DNA of 64,000 nucleotides from Nitratireductor kimnyeongensis (GCF_019891395.1 NZ_CP078143.1:3726144-3790143); one strand, 5' to 3'; shown: positions 7,679 to 20,287, counted from the stretch's first letter. Program-made: numbers and translations. The notes: generated by a model not told the origin, from the letters alone.

Positions 7679-9088
7679 CTAATCATCGAGAACCCAGGTA
7701 TCCTTTGTCCCTCCTCCTTGTGAGGAGTTGACCACGAGGGATCCCTTCTTCAACGCCACCCTTGTAAGCCCACCCGGCACGATCCGAATGCGATCCGACA
7801 CGAGAACGAAAGGACGCAGATCCACATGGCGTGGAGCCAGGCCCTTGCTGGTAAGGATCGGACAGGTGGAAAGCGATAGCGTCGGCTGGGCGATATAGTT
7901 TTTCGGGCGGGCCTTCAGTTTCTTTGCAAAGGCCGCCCTCTCCTTCTTCGAAGCGGCAGGCCCCACAAGCATCCCATATCCGCCTGATCCATGGACTTCC
8001 TTGACGACCAGTTCGTCCAGATGCTCCAGAACATAGGCGAGGCTGTCCGGCTCCGAGCAGCGCCAGGTGGGGACATTGGGCAAAATTGCCTTGCGACCCG
8101 TATAGAACTCCACAATCTCCGGCATATAGGAATAGATCGCCTTGTCGTCGCAAATCCCGGTCCCTGGAGCGTTCGCGATTGTGATCTTGCCGGCCCGATA
8201 GACATCCATGATGCCCGGCACTCCGAGGACAGAGTCCGGCCGGAAGGTCAACGGATCGAGATAGTCGTCGTCAATCCTGCGATAGAGAACATCAATACGC
8301 CGGTAGCCCTGTGTGGTTCGCATGGCCACATGGCCATCCACCACACGGAGATCCGATCCCTCCACGAGCTCCACACCCATCTGGTCCGCCAGGAACGCGT
8401 GCTCGAAATAGGCTGAATTGAAGCTTCCGGGTGTCAGGACGGCGATGGTCGGTTTTCCCTCGCAAAGCTCCGGCTTCACGCGAGCCAGAGAATCGCGAAG
8501 GAGCTGCGGGTAGTTCTCGACGGGCCGCACCTTCACCTGTTGAAACAGCTCCGGAAAGAGCTGCATCATCGTTTCCCGGTTTTCCAACATATAGGAGACC
8601 CCGGAGGGGGTGCGGGCATTGTCTTCCAGAACGAAGAAGTCATCTTCCCCGGTCCGAACAATGTCGACGCCGGTGATGTGGGTATACACCCCTCCAGGTG
8701 GTTTCACGCCGATCATTTCCGGCAAGAACGCCTCATTTCCAGAGATGATCTCGCGGGGTATGCGCCCTGCGCGCAGAATTTCCTGTCGATGATAGATGTC
8801 TTCCAAAAACGCATTGAGCGCCTGAACACGCTGCTCTATCCCCTGGACGAGTCGGCGCCATTCCTTGCCCGAAATGATGCGTGGAACGATGTCGAATGGG
8901 ATCAGTCGCTCCGCCGCCTCCTGATCGCCATAAACCGCAAAGGTGATCCCCGTTCTTCGGAAAACCCGTTCCGCGTCGCCCGCCTTCTGCTTAAGGCGTT
9001 TGGCGTCCTGCCGGTCAAACCAGCTCTGGTAATCTTCGTAGGGATTTCGGGCCTGGCCCCCCAGGCGCATCTCGTCAAATGCCGTCAA
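7679..9088 (-). CDS. Circularly permuted ATP-grasp protein of the Anbu cassette
   Basis: 469-residue CP-ATP-grasp type 2 protein (DUF404/DUF407 relatives), a predicted ATP-dependent carboxylate-amine ligase. Recognisable parts are the N-terminal TAFDEMRLGG, the VTHITGVDI-like and VLEDNARTPSGVSYMLENR segments, IANAPGTGICDDKA, and the VVKEVHGSGGYGMLVGP glycine loop near the C-terminus. The start is a TTG at 9088 with an ideal AAAGGAG six bases upstream, and the protein then begins at the conserved TAFDE motif. An ATG nine codons upstream has no ribosome binding site and cuts across that Shine-Dalgarno. First gene of the Anbu cassette. Confidence 0.88.
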   Translation of the reverse strand: MTAFDEMRLGGQARNPYEDYQSWFDRQDAKRLKQKAGDAERVFRRTGITFAVYGDQEAAERLIPFDIVPRIISGKEWRRLVQGIEQRVQALNAFLEDIYHRQEILRAGRIPREIISGNEAFLPEMIGVKPPGGVYTHITGVDIVRTGEDDFFVLEDNARTPSGVSYMLENRETMMQLFPELFQQVKVRPVENYPQLLRDSLARVKPELCEGKPTIAVLTPGSFNSAYFEHAFLADQMGVELVEGSDLRVVDGHVAMRTTQGYRRIDVLYRRIDDDYLDPLTFRPDSVLGVPGIMDVYRAGKITIANAPGTGICDDKAIYSYMPEIVEFYTGRKAILPNVPTWRCSEPDSLAYVLEHLDELVVKEVHGSGGYGMLVGPAASKKERAAFAKKLKARPKNYIAQPTLSLSTCPILTSKGLAPRHVDLRPFVLVSDRIRIVPGGLTRVALKKGSLVVNSSQGGGTKDTWVLDD

Positions 9089-9239
9089 GAAATGCTCCTT
9101 TCTGAGGCATTTCAACGGGGAAGCCGGAAAAAAGCAAGGTGTTTCTAAATGTTACGGCGGTTCGAGCAGAGAAAGGAGGGCGATGCCCAATTCCTACGCT
9201 CCAGATCGGCGGCCTTGCACACTCTTTGAGCAAAATTAC

Positions 9240-10370
9240 TCAATGTGGCGGGATATCGCCCTCTTCCCAAGCAGCCCGGATCTCCGCTGAGCGTTTGGCA
9301 AAGCGTCCGGCTTCGATGGCATTCCGGATGTCTTGCATCAACGACTGGTAATAAGCGAGATTGTTCCAGGTCAGCAACATGCCGGCGAGTGACTCTCCCG
9401 CTTTGACCAGATGATGAAGATAGGCACGCGAATAATCCCGCGCAGCCGGGCAATCGCTTTCTTCATCCAACGGACGCATATCCTCGGCGTGGCGGGCATT
9501 CTTGAGGTTGATCTTGCCGCGCCGCGTGTAGGCGAGCCCGTGCCGGCCGGCTCGGGTGGGCATCACGCAATCGAACATGTCGATCCCGCGCGCGACTGAT
9601 TGCAGGATATCGTCCGGAGTGCCGACGCCCATCAGATAGCGGGGCTTTCCGACCGGCAGCACCGGACAGGTGGCCTCGAGCATCTCGAGCATGACTGCTT
9701 GCGGCTCACCGACAGCGAGGCCGCCGACGGCATAGCCTTTCAGATCCATAGCAGCGAGAGCCTGCGCGGAACGCTCTCGCAAATGCGGTTTGTCTCCGCC
9801 CTGGACGATGCCAAACATCGCTTTTCCCGGTTGATCGCCAAACGCCGACTTGCAACGTTCCGCCCAGCGCAGGGACAACTCCATCGCACGTTCGATTTCG
9901 GCATCTTCCGCCGGCAATGCAATGCACTCATCAAGCTGCATCTGGATGTCCGAGCCCAGTAGCCCCTGTATCTCGATCGACCGCTCGGGCGACATCTCGA
10001 ACACCTGGCCATCCACATGGGAGCGAAAAGTGACGCCTTTTTCGGTGATCTTGCGCAGGTCCGCCAGCGACATGACCTGAAATCCGCCGGAGTCTGTCAG
10101 GATCGGGTATGGCCAGCGCGCGAATGCGTGCAATCCGCCAAGCCGCGCCATCCGTTCGGCCCCCGGGCGCAGCATGAGGTGATAGGTGTTGCCGAGAATA
10201 ATGTCCGCCCCCAGGTCGCGGACCTGATCCATGTACATCGCCTTGACGGTGGCTGCCGTCCCCACCGGCATGAAGGCCGGCGTGCGTATTGTGCCACGTG
10301 GCATGGAGATTTCACCACGCCGGGCATCACCGTCGGTCGCCAGAAGGCGGAAGATGAACTGGTCACTCAC
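9240..10370 (-). CDS. tgt: tRNA-guanine transglycosylase (queuosine pathway)
   Basis: Exchanges guanine-34 of GUN-anticodon tRNAs for preQ1; 376 residues, cytoplasmic. Seen: [12 protein letters not shown] with the catalytic Asp93, the FGIVQGG motif, YLMGVGTP and [12 protein letters not shown] carrying the nucleophile Asp. GTG start in a GTGA overlap with queA. The C-terminal zinc site is largely gone: aligned with E. coli Cys302, Cys304, Cys307 and His333 are Ser305, Cys307, Ala310 and Asn336, while the flanking YSRAYLHHL and YYQ residues are conserved. Family membership is certain; metal content is in doubt. Confidence 0.95.
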   Translation of the reverse strand: MSDQFIFRLLATDGDARRGEISMPRGTIRTPAFMPVGTAATVKAMYMDQVRDLGADIILGNTYHLMLRPGAERMARLGGLHAFARWPYPILTDSGGFQVMSLADLRKITEKGVTFRSHVDGQVFEMSPERSIEIQGLLGSDIQMQLDECIALPAEDAEIERAMELSLRWAERCKSAFGDQPGKAMFGIVQGGDKPHLRERSAQALAAMDLKGYAVGGLAVGEPQAVMLEMLEATCPVLPVGKPRYLMGVGTPDDILQSVARGIDMFDCVMPTRAGRHGLAYTRRGKINLKNARHAEDMRPLDEESDCPAARDYSRAYLHHLVKAGESLAGMLLTWNNLAYYQSLMQDIRNAIEAGRFAKRSAEIRAAWEEGDIPPH

Positions 10371-11443
10371 GACTGGTCGTCCCTGAAGAGCACGCTGGCA
10401 TCACCATAGGAATAAAAACGGTATTCATTCCTGATTGCATGATCGTAGGCACGCTTCATGGTCTGCGTTCCACAGAAGGCTGAAACGAGCATGAAAAGCG
10501 TCGAGCGCGGAAGGTGAAAATTCGTCATCAACACATCGACGGTGCGAAAACGGTATCCAGGCGTTATGAAGATGTCGGTCGCGCCAGCCCATGCCTCCAG
10601 CTTGCCGGTGCGCTGTGATGCGCTTTCGAGAAGCCGCAAGGAAGTGGTGCCGACAGAAACGATGCGCCCGCCCCGCTCCCGAACCGCATTCAAGGCTTTC
10701 GCCGTGTCGGCCTCCACCTCACCCCATTCGGAGTGCATCTTGTGGTCATCGGTATCGTCAACCTTGACCGGGAGAAAGGTGCCTGCCCCCACATGAAGTG
10801 TTACAAAATACCGCTCGATGCCGGCCGCATCCAGCGCCTGCATCAGTTCAGGCGTGAAATGAAGGCCCGCCGTGGGCGCCGCAACCGCCCCCTCCTCTCG
10901 GGCATAAATCGTCTGGTAATCGACTTCGTCACGCTCATCTTCAGCACGTTTGCCGGCGATATAGGGCGGCAGCGGCATATGGCCGGCAGATGCGATAGCC
11001 TCGTCCAGAACCGGGCCCGAGAAATCAAACACCAGAAGTGCCTCGCCGCCCTCACCCTTTTCCGCCACCGTCGCCTCGAGCGTACCGAGGAAACAGCTTT
11101 CACCATCATGACCGAACTGAATCCGCTCGCCCACATTCACGCGCTTCGCCGGCTTCAGGAAAGCCCGCCAGCGGTCCGGACCTTCCCGCATGTGCAGCGT
11201 TGCCTCGATGCGGGCCTGAGCTTCGCCGCGCCGGCGCATGCCGCCAAGTCGGGCGGGAATGACTTTGGTGTCGTTGAAGACCAGGGCGTCCCCCGGCCGA
11301 AGTATTTCGGGAAGCTCACGGACCAAGTGATCGCCCAGGACACGGCCCTCAACCTTCAGAAGACGCGCAGCATCACGCGGATTGGCCGGTCTTAGCGCAA
11401 TCCGTTCCTCCGGCAGATTAAAATCAAAGATGTCTACACGCAT
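10367..11443 (-). CDS. queA: S-adenosylmethionine:tRNA ribosyltransferase-isomerase
   Basis: Transfers the ribosyl part of SAM to preQ1-tRNA to form epoxyqueuosine. 358 residues from the ATG at 11443, where the N-terminus [19 protein letters not shown] matches the family. An upstream in-frame TTG would add six residues and was not used. Conserved parts include [14 protein letters not shown], [23 protein letters not shown] and [12 protein letters not shown]. It overlaps tgt by 4 bp, so the two queuosine steps are coupled. Confidence 0.95.
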   Translation of the reverse strand: MRVDIFDFNLPEERIALRPANPRDAARLLKVEGRVLGDHLVRELPEILRPGDALVFNDTKVIPARLGGMRRRGEAQARIEATLHMREGPDRWRAFLKPAKRVNVGERIQFGHDGESCFLGTLEATVAEKGEGGEALLVFDFSGPVLDEAIASAGHMPLPPYIAGKRAEDERDEVDYQTIYAREEGAVAAPTAGLHFTPELMQALDAAGIERYFVTLHVGAGTFLPVKVDDTDDHKMHSEWGEVEADTAKALNAVRERGGRIVSVGTTSLRLLESASQRTGKLEAWAGATDIFITPGYRFRTVDVLMTNFHLPRSTLFMLVSAFCGTQTMKRAYDHAIRNEYRFYSYGDASVLFRDDQS

Positions 11444-11500
11444 TACAAACCGGCCGGCCAACAGGATCGGGCGACGCTCCCGCCGCCCGGTCTCAACATT

Positions 11501-11977
11501 TTAGGCAACGTCTGCCGCGACACGCATGGAGAGGATGGAGTCGGGCTCCGAGACCGGCTCGCCACGCTTGATCTTGTCGATGCTGTCCATGCCTTCGGTC
11601 ACCTGGCCCCATACAGAATATTGCCGATCCAGCCAAGGAGCCTTGTCGAAACAAATGAAGAACTGGGAGTTGGCCGAGTTTGGGTTCTGTGAACGAGCCA
11701 TCGAACAGGTGCCGCGTTCATGGGCCATGTTCGAGAATTCGGCTTTAAGATCGGGCTTGTCGGACCCGCCCATGCCCGTTCCGGTTGGGTCTCCGGTCTG
11801 CGCCATGAAGCCATCGATAACGCGATGGAACACGATCCCGTCATAAAACTTGTCGCGGGTGAGTTCCTTGACGCGCTTCACATGTTCGGGGGCGACGTCC
11901 GGGAAGAGCTGGATCACGACCTTTCCTTTGGTCGTCTCCATAACGATGGTGTTTTCCGGATCCTTGATTTCAGCCAT
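11501..11977 (-). CDS. ppiB: Cytoplasmic peptidyl-prolyl cis-trans isomerase (cyclophilin)
   Basis: 158-residue cyclophilin that catalyses cis-trans isomerisation of Xaa-Pro bonds. Motifs FHRVIDGFMAQTGDPTGTG, MARSQNPNSANSQFFI and the downstream GQV segment carry the usual active-site Arg, Phe, Met and Gln. No signal peptide, so it should be cytoplasmic. The neighbouring gene encodes a related cyclophilin with a signal peptide, making a cytosolic/periplasmic pair 26 bp apart. Confidence 0.93.
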   Translation of the reverse strand: MAEIKDPENTIVMETTKGKVVIQLFPDVAPEHVKRVKELTRDKFYDGIVFHRVIDGFMAQTGDPTGTGMGGSDKPDLKAEFSNMAHERGTCSMARSQNPNSANSQFFICFDKAPWLDRQYSVWGQVTEGMDSIDKIKRGEPVSEPDSILSMRVAADVA

Positions 11978-12003
11978 TCTTGTACCTTTCTTTGTCGACG
12001 CGG

Positions 12004-12594
12004 TTAATTCGAGCCGTCACTTGCCATGCGTGCGCTCAGGATCTTGTCTGGGTTCTGCACCATACCGTTCTGTGCCGCATCACCCTTCTTGATCGCATCG
12101 ACCAGGTCCATGCCCGATTCGACCTCGCCGATCACCGTGTATTGTCCGTTGAGGTGCTCAGCTGGAGCAAACATTATGAAGAACTGCGAATTCGCAGAAT
12201 TTGGATCCTGAGAGCGGGCCATTCCGACGGCACCACGTGCGAATGCAGCATTCGAGAATTCCGCCGGCAGGTTGGGTTTGTCTGAACCGCCGGTTCCGAC
12301 CAGACGCGCATCGAAGCCATCCTCGACATCGCCATATTGTACATCGCCGGTCTGGGCCATGAACCCGTCAATGACGCGATGAAAAGCCACGTTGTCGTAA
12401 GCACCTTCCTCGACAAGCGCCTTGACCTGCTCCACATGCTTCGGCGCGAGATCAGGCCGCAACCCGATGGTCACCTCACCGCTTTTGAGCTTTAGAATCA
12501 TCGTGTTTTCCGGCTCTGCGGCCGTAGCAGTTCCGAGCCCGGCAATAAGGCTACAAACCACGAGCGCAGACGAAGCAAGCTTGCGAAGCTGCAT
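12004..12594 (-). CDS. ppiA: Periplasmic peptidyl-prolyl cis-trans isomerase (cyclophilin)
   Basis: 196 residues with a signal peptide (hydrophobic SSALVVCSLIAGLGTATAA, cleavage after TATAA) and one cyclophilin domain with FHRVIDGFMAQTGDVQYG and MARSQDPNSANSQFFI. It has a short insertion after the first motif compared with its cytosolic neighbour. Predicted periplasmic foldase. AAAGGAG lies upstream of the ATG. Sits between coaD and ppiB, all in the same direction and closely packed. Confidence 0.92.
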   Translation of the reverse strand: MQLRKLASSALVVCSLIAGLGTATAAEPENTMILKLKSGEVTIGLRPDLAPKHVEQVKALVEEGAYDNVAFHRVIDGFMAQTGDVQYGDVEDGFDARLVGTGGSDKPNLPAEFSNAAFARGAVGMARSQDPNSANSQFFIMFAPAEHLNGQYTVIGEVESGMDLVDAIKKGDAAQNGMVQNPDKILSARMASDGSN

Positions 12595-12612
12595 AAAACT
12601 CTCCTTTTGGTT

Positions 12613-13113
12613 TCAGGCGGGGAACTTGGCCTTAAGCGCAGCCAGTACAACGGACGGCACGAATGGCGCGATATCTCCGCCCATGGAAGCGATTTGACGG
12701 ACAAGTGTGGCAGTAATGGTGCGCACGGACGGGCTGGCCGGCAAAAAAACCGTCTGCAGGTCCGGCGCCATGGTCTCGTTCATGCCGGCCATCTGCATCT
12801 CATAATCCAGGTCGGTACCGTCGCGCAGACCGCGGATCATGATCGAGGCACCGTGTTTGCGCGCAGCGTCGATCACCAGCTTGTCAAACGCCACGACTTC
12901 AATTCGTCCCGCGTCTTCGCCCAATTCGACCACCGCGGAACGCTCGATCAAGGAAACGCGCTCCTCATAGGTGAAAAGCGGCTTTTTCCCCGGATGAACG
13001 CCGATCCCGACGACCACTTTGTCGGCCACGGTCAACGCACCCTTGAGCACGTCGAGATGGCCGTTTGTCAGAGGATCAAAGGATCCTGCATAGAAAGCTT
13101 TTCGCTCGGTCAT
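12613..13113 (-). CDS. coaD: Phosphopantetheine adenylyltransferase
   Basis: Fourth step of coenzyme A synthesis: 4'-phosphopantetheine plus ATP gives dephospho-CoA. 166 residues with the nucleotidyltransferase motif [14 protein letters not shown] near the N-terminus, [12 protein letters not shown], and the [19 protein letters not shown] segment that binds substrate. Located between gyrA and the cyclophilins, the usual arrangement in Hyphomicrobiales. Confidence 0.96.
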   Translation of the reverse strand: MTERKAFYAGSFDPLTNGHLDVLKGALTVADKVVVGIGVHPGKKPLFTYEERVSLIERSAVVELGEDAGRIEVVAFDKLVIDAARKHGASIMIRGLRDGTDLDYEMQMAGMNETMAPDLQTVFLPASPSVRTITATLVRQIASMGGDIAPFVPSVVLAALKAKFPA

Positions 13114-13342
13114 GCCGTGCTTTTATCCGTCTTGTCAGGCAATGGCAATTCGCCAATCGCCCCTTATGAGCACGGGACGGAACCGTTCCCGCAGAGAAAA
13201 ATGAACCCCAACTGAACGCGTTGTTCAACAGCGGTTTGAACCAGATCGGCTAACCAAGACACCAATGGCTACGGGAGCGCCGAGCCGGAGAATGAAACCA
13301 AATGGCGGCTCTCTACGTTACTAAGCCAAAAGGAGACAAGCC

Positions 13343-13477
13343 ATGCTGATCTTTACGCTCGCTGCCGCCATGACCGTCGCGATGCTCATTGCAACAATCG
13401 TTGGCCTTCATGAAGAGGCCAGCCGCATCAAGCTGGAAAACCGCGTTCGCAGTTCCGCCAACCGCCGCTTCCACTAA
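13343..13477 (+). CDS. 44-residue [10 protein letters not shown] membrane protein
   Basis: Small open frame preceded by AAAGGAGACAAGCC, a very good ribosome binding site. The peptide starts MLIFTLAAAMTVAMLIATIV (one transmembrane segment), then HEEASRIKLENR and a basic tail ending RRFH. It lies on the plus strand in the coaD-gyrA gap, opposite to both neighbours. I do not recognise a named family. The hydrophobic helix plus short charged cytoplasmic tail resembles other bacterial small membrane proteins. The call depends on the ribosome binding site and composition. Confidence 0.6.
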   Translation: MLIFTLAAAMTVAMLIATIVGLHEEASRIKLENRVRSSANRRFH

Positions 13478-13521
13478 ACCGGAACCGGAGCGGCAACAGA
13501 GTCGACGACACCGCGAGGGGG

Positions 13522-16311
<2,790 letters not shown>

Positions 16312-16542
16312 ATCGGATCACACACAAAATAAGGAATCACTGACTTCTTATATATGAAGCGCCATTGATTCTCCAATCGGAGCAGAGATTGGCGCCGAGG
16401 AAATCCAACGCAATTTCAGACGCATATGGGTGGTCTGTGAATGGCGTCGATGACAAATTGCCGCAGCATCCACACACACGCTGATAATCAGAGCTTTTCT
16501 GAAGCCTCCCAACTGGGTTAGACAGTCTCAAGGGAGGCCCCG

Positions 16543-17175
16543 ATGGCAGGTTACGAGACCTTATTCAACGCGTTCGTCACACTGCTGGTCACCGTGGACC
16601 CACCGGGCCTGGCACCGCTCTTTCTCGCGCTGACGGTCGGGATGAATCGATCTGAGCGCAATCAGGTCGCCGTCCGGGCCGCAACTATCGGCTTTGCGGT
16701 CCTAGCCCTCTTTGGCGTGGCCGGCAGCGCCATACTTTCCGTGTTTGGTATCACGCTCCCGGCGTTCCGCGTCGCCGGCGGACTGCTCCTCTTCTTCATC
16801 GCTTTCGAAATGATCTTCGAACGTCGCCAGGAGCGGCATGAAAAGAGTGCTGAACGCGCAATCACCCGAGACATGATCCGAAACATCGCCGCATTTCCGC
16901 TGGCAATTCCCCTGATTGCCGGTCCAGGCGCGATCTCTGCCACCGTGCTTCTTTCCGGATCCTTCAGCGGCCTCGTCGGCACCGCAGCATTGCTGGGAAT
17001 TCTTCTGACGACCATCGCCATTACCTATGCGGTGTTCACACTTGCAGACCGCGTCGACCATTTCCTCGGCGAGACAGGACGATCGATACTGACGAGACTT
17101 CTCGGTGTGATCCTTGCAGCTCTTGCCGTGCAGTTCGTAGCCGATGGCGCAAAGGCTCTGTTCAGCGCGCCGTGA
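16543..17175 (+). CDS. MarC-family integral membrane protein
   Basis: 210 residues with six predicted membrane helices. The start MAGYETLFNAFVTLLVTVDPPGLAPLFLAL is typical of MarC/UPF0056 proteins, as are the central RVAGGLLLFFIAFEM and FPLAIPLIAGPGAIS. Despite its name, the family has no settled function and is not clearly linked to multidrug resistance. It is preceded by a 230-bp gap after gyrA, from which it diverges, and lies upstream of lexA. Confidence 0.9.
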   Translation: MAGYETLFNAFVTLLVTVDPPGLAPLFLALTVGMNRSERNQVAVRAATIGFAVLALFGVAGSAILSVFGITLPAFRVAGGLLLFFIAFEMIFERRQERHEKSAERAITRDMIRNIAAFPLAIPLIAGPGAISATVLLSGSFSGLVGTAALLGILLTTIAITYAVFTLADRVDHFLGETGRSILTRLLGVILAALAVQFVADGAKALFSAP

Positions 17176-17209
17176 CGGCAGACGTCGAACGACAACACCG
17201 GGAGTTGCG

Positions 17210-17224
17210 GAACACAACTGGAAC
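17210..17224. promoter_or_regulatory. SOS box (LexA operator) upstream of lexA
   Basis: GAAC-N7-GAAC, the reverse complement of the alphaproteobacterial LexA operator GTTC-N7-GTTC. It lies 49 bp upstream of the lexA ATG. A further GTTC follows at 17235-17238, so there may be an extended site. Indicates autorepression of lexA in the SOS response. Confidence 0.85.
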
Positions 17225-17273
17225 ATATAGAGTATGTTCTGGTTTTGTTTTTAACTGATTCTCGGTGGCGCCC

Positions 17274-17993
17274 ATGCTGACCCGCAAGCAGCACGAACTT
17301 CTCCTGTTCATCCAGGAGCGGCTGAAGGAGACTGGAATCCCGCCTTCATTCGATGAAATGAAGGAGGCGCTGGACCTTGCGTCGAAGTCGGGTATTCACC
17401 GGTTGATCACCGCTCTTGAGGAGCGCGGCTTTATCCGCCGGCTCCCCAACCGGGCTCGTGCCCTGGAGGTGTTGCGCCTGCCCGATTCGATTGCACCGGG
17501 CCTGAATGCCGGCGCACGCAAGTTTTCGCCCAGCGTCATTGAGGGCAGTCTCGGCAAAGCGCCTCCTGCCCCGCCCAAGCCGGCAGCAAGCAACGATGAC
17601 GCCATTGCCGGTGTCGTGTCTGTGCCGGTCATGGGGCGCATTGCTGCGGGCGTTCCTATTGATGCCATTCAGCACCAGACCCATTCCATCGCCGTGCCTC
17701 CGGACATGCTGAGTGGGGGCGATCACTATGCGTTGGAGGTCAAGGGCGACTCGATGATCGAGGCCGGCATCTTCGATGGCGACACGGTGATTATCCGCGA
17801 AACCCAGACCGCCAATCCCGGCGAGATCGTCGTCGCCCTGGTCGATCAGGAAGAAGCGACCCTGAAACGTTTCCGTCGCAAGGGAGCGTCCATCGCCCTC
17901 GAAGCCGCCAATCCGGCTTATGAGACACGGATATTCGGTCCCGATAGGGTAAAGGTTCAGGGACGGCTGGTTGGCTTGATGCGGCGTTATTGA
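17274..17993 (+). CDS. lexA: SOS repressor LexA
   Basis: Transcriptional repressor of DNA damage genes that self-cleaves with RecA filaments. 239 residues from ATG 17274 ([13 protein letters not shown], the family N-terminus; a GTG three codons upstream is ignored). Winged helix with [21 protein letters not shown], then a proline-rich linker. The peptidase domain has the Ala112-Gly113 cleavage bond in DAIAGVV, Ser160 in GDSM and Lys198 in ATLKRF. A canonical SOS box lies upstream. The next gene, nnr, is convergent. Confidence 0.97.
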   Translation: MLTRKQHELLLFIQERLKETGIPPSFDEMKEALDLASKSGIHRLITALEERGFIRRLPNRARALEVLRLPDSIAPGLNAGARKFSPSVIEGSLGKAPPAPPKPAASNDDAIAGVVSVPVMGRIAAGVPIDAIQHQTHSIAVPPDMLSGGDHYALEVKGDSMIEAGIFDGDTVIIRETQTANPGEIVVALVDQEEATLKRFRRKGASIALEAANPAYETRIFGPDRVKVQGRLVGLMRRY

Positions 17994-18068
17994 ACCTGCT
18001 GGCGGAGGGGCGTCTGTTTTGCCTACCCCGCCTGGTTCCCTGTTTCATGAATGCGGCCAGGAGTTCGC

Positions 18069-19595
18069 TCAGGATCTCGCTTGGGCTGACGGGGTCACCT
18101 TCTTATAAAACAATCTTTGCAACACCTCTGGCAGCAGATCCGGCAGGTCTTCGGCGACCAATCCATACCCGAATGTTCGACCGCTTTCTGCATGAACCCA
18201 CACCCCCGCACACGCCGCTTCAAAAGCCGGCATCCCTTGAGCCATCAGGCTTGCGATAATTCCCGACAGCACATCGCCAGATCCAGCGGTCGCCAAATGC
18301 GGGGTGGCATTCACATTGATTGCGGCCCGCCCGTCGGGTGCCGCCACGATCGTATCAAATCCCTTGAGCACAAGGGTTGCGCCCGATCGCTCGGCCGCTT
18401 CCTGGGCGCGCTGCACTTTGGAAACGCCTGTTCCGTCTTGAAGTTCGGGAAAAAGTCGGGCGAACTCGCCTTCATGCGGCGTGAGAACCACCTTGCCGGC
18501 GGAAGCCCTGATCATTCCAAAAAACACATCCGCCCGGTCACGAAAAGCAGTGATCGCGTCTGCATCGAAGACCAGCCCGCTCGCTTCAGTCGCCTGATCG
18601 AGAAGCGCGCGTGCGAAACTGCGCGTTCGCCCACCTGTGCCGGCACCTGGTCCCAGGAGGGCCCCGGAGGGTTTGCGGTCAACAAGAAATGCCTGCAACT
18701 CGCTCACCGTATCTGCTTTGCGCAACATGATCGACGTCAGATGCATAGCGTTGATCGAAAGCGCGTTGGCGGGCGAAAGCACTGTCACGGCACCTGCCCC
18801 CGCACGCGCCGCTGCGAGCGCTGAAAGTCTCGCTGCCCCGGTCGTGATGGCCCCACCGGATACCACCGCCACATGACCACGCGAATATTTGTGGGTGCCT
18901 GCGGTGATTTTCGGCCAGATTGGCCGCCACAACGGAGGCTGGTTTTCCCAAACCTTGCAGCCGACAGCATGAAGCGCACTGTCGGCAATGCCGATATCCG
19001 CTACGACAAGATCACCGCAAATTTGCCTCCCCGGCACGAGGAGATGTCCGCGCTTTTTACGAAAGAACGTGACAGTCAGGTCCGCTGAAAAGGCTGACCC
19101 GAGCGGCTTTCCGGTCAACCCGCATAAGCCGGTTGGCAGATCGATGGCAACCACAGCAAGCCCGCTATTGCTCACCTCTGCAATGATGGCGGCTTCCCCT
19201 CCTTCCACGGGGCGCTTCAGACCCGCACCGAACAATGCGTCAACCACGAGCCAAGCCCGTCTGGGTTGGAAGGCCGACAATGGCTCCGGCTTTACCGGGC
19301 AGTCGCCAAGCGCGAGCGCGGCATCGCTGCCCGTGGCCGGTCCGGCATCGGCGAAAACGCGAACCTCCAGACCTCGTTCAGCCAGGAGGCGCGCAACGAC
19401 ATAGCCGTCACCGCCATTGTTGCCGGGGCCGCACAAGACGAAGAAGCCTTCTGCCTCTGCATAGCGAGCGAGGATTTCGCCTGCCACCGCCGCGCCCGCA
19501 TTCCTCATCAGACCATACCCGGCGTGCGGTCCGGGGGCGATGGCGGCACGGTCCACTCTGCCCATCTCTTCAGGCGTGACTACCTCCAAATGCAT
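18069..19595 (-). CDS. nnr: Bifunctional NAD(P)H-hydrate epimerase / ADP-dependent dehydratase
   Basis: Repairs damaged NAD(P)H hydrates. 508 residues from ATG 19595 (a GTG one codon upstream is ignored). The N-terminal YjeF_N epimerase half (residues about 1-210) has GPGNNGGDGYVVARLL. The C-terminal ribokinase-like dehydratase half (about 225-490) has KYSRGHVAVVSGG, VLTPHEGEFARLFP and the ATAGSGDVLSGIIASL motif. Bifunctional fusion is the normal bacterial form. Located between lexA and glnB, convergent with lexA and divergent from glnB. Confidence 0.95.
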   Translation of the reverse strand: MHLEVVTPEEMGRVDRAAIAPGPHAGYGLMRNAGAAVAGEILARYAEAEGFFVLCGPGNNGGDGYVVARLLAERGLEVRVFADAGPATGSDAALALGDCPVKPEPLSAFQPRRAWLVVDALFGAGLKRPVEGGEAAIIAEVSNSGLAVVAIDLPTGLCGLTGKPLGSAFSADLTVTFFRKKRGHLLVPGRQICGDLVVADIGIADSALHAVGCKVWENQPPLWRPIWPKITAGTHKYSRGHVAVVSGGAITTGAARLSALAAARAGAGAVTVLSPANALSINAMHLTSIMLRKADTVSELQAFLVDRKPSGALLGPGAGTGGRTRSFARALLDQATEASGLVFDADAITAFRDRADVFFGMIRASAGKVVLTPHEGEFARLFPELQDGTGVSKVQRAQEAAERSGATLVLKGFDTIVAAPDGRAAINVNATPHLATAGSGDVLSGIIASLMAQGMPAFEAACAGVWVHAESGRTFGYGLVAEDLPDLLPEVLQRLFYKKVTPSAQARS

Positions 19596-19657
19596 CACAT
19601 TCTGCCGCTTTCTTCAGCGCATTGCATATTTTTTAAGCAGACTACACACTGTGTTGA

Positions 19658-20215
<558 letters not shown>

Positions 20216-20287
20216 TCGGCATCCATTCTCTTTCCCGGAAAACCTTCGGGATCATCAGGCAAGACCATCGCAAATAGGAAGGCGAAT

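Noticed and set aside
11468-11489. Imperfect GC-rich inverted repeat between ppiB and queA as a terminator
   Set aside because: Contains a mismatch and lacks a T-run; not convincing.
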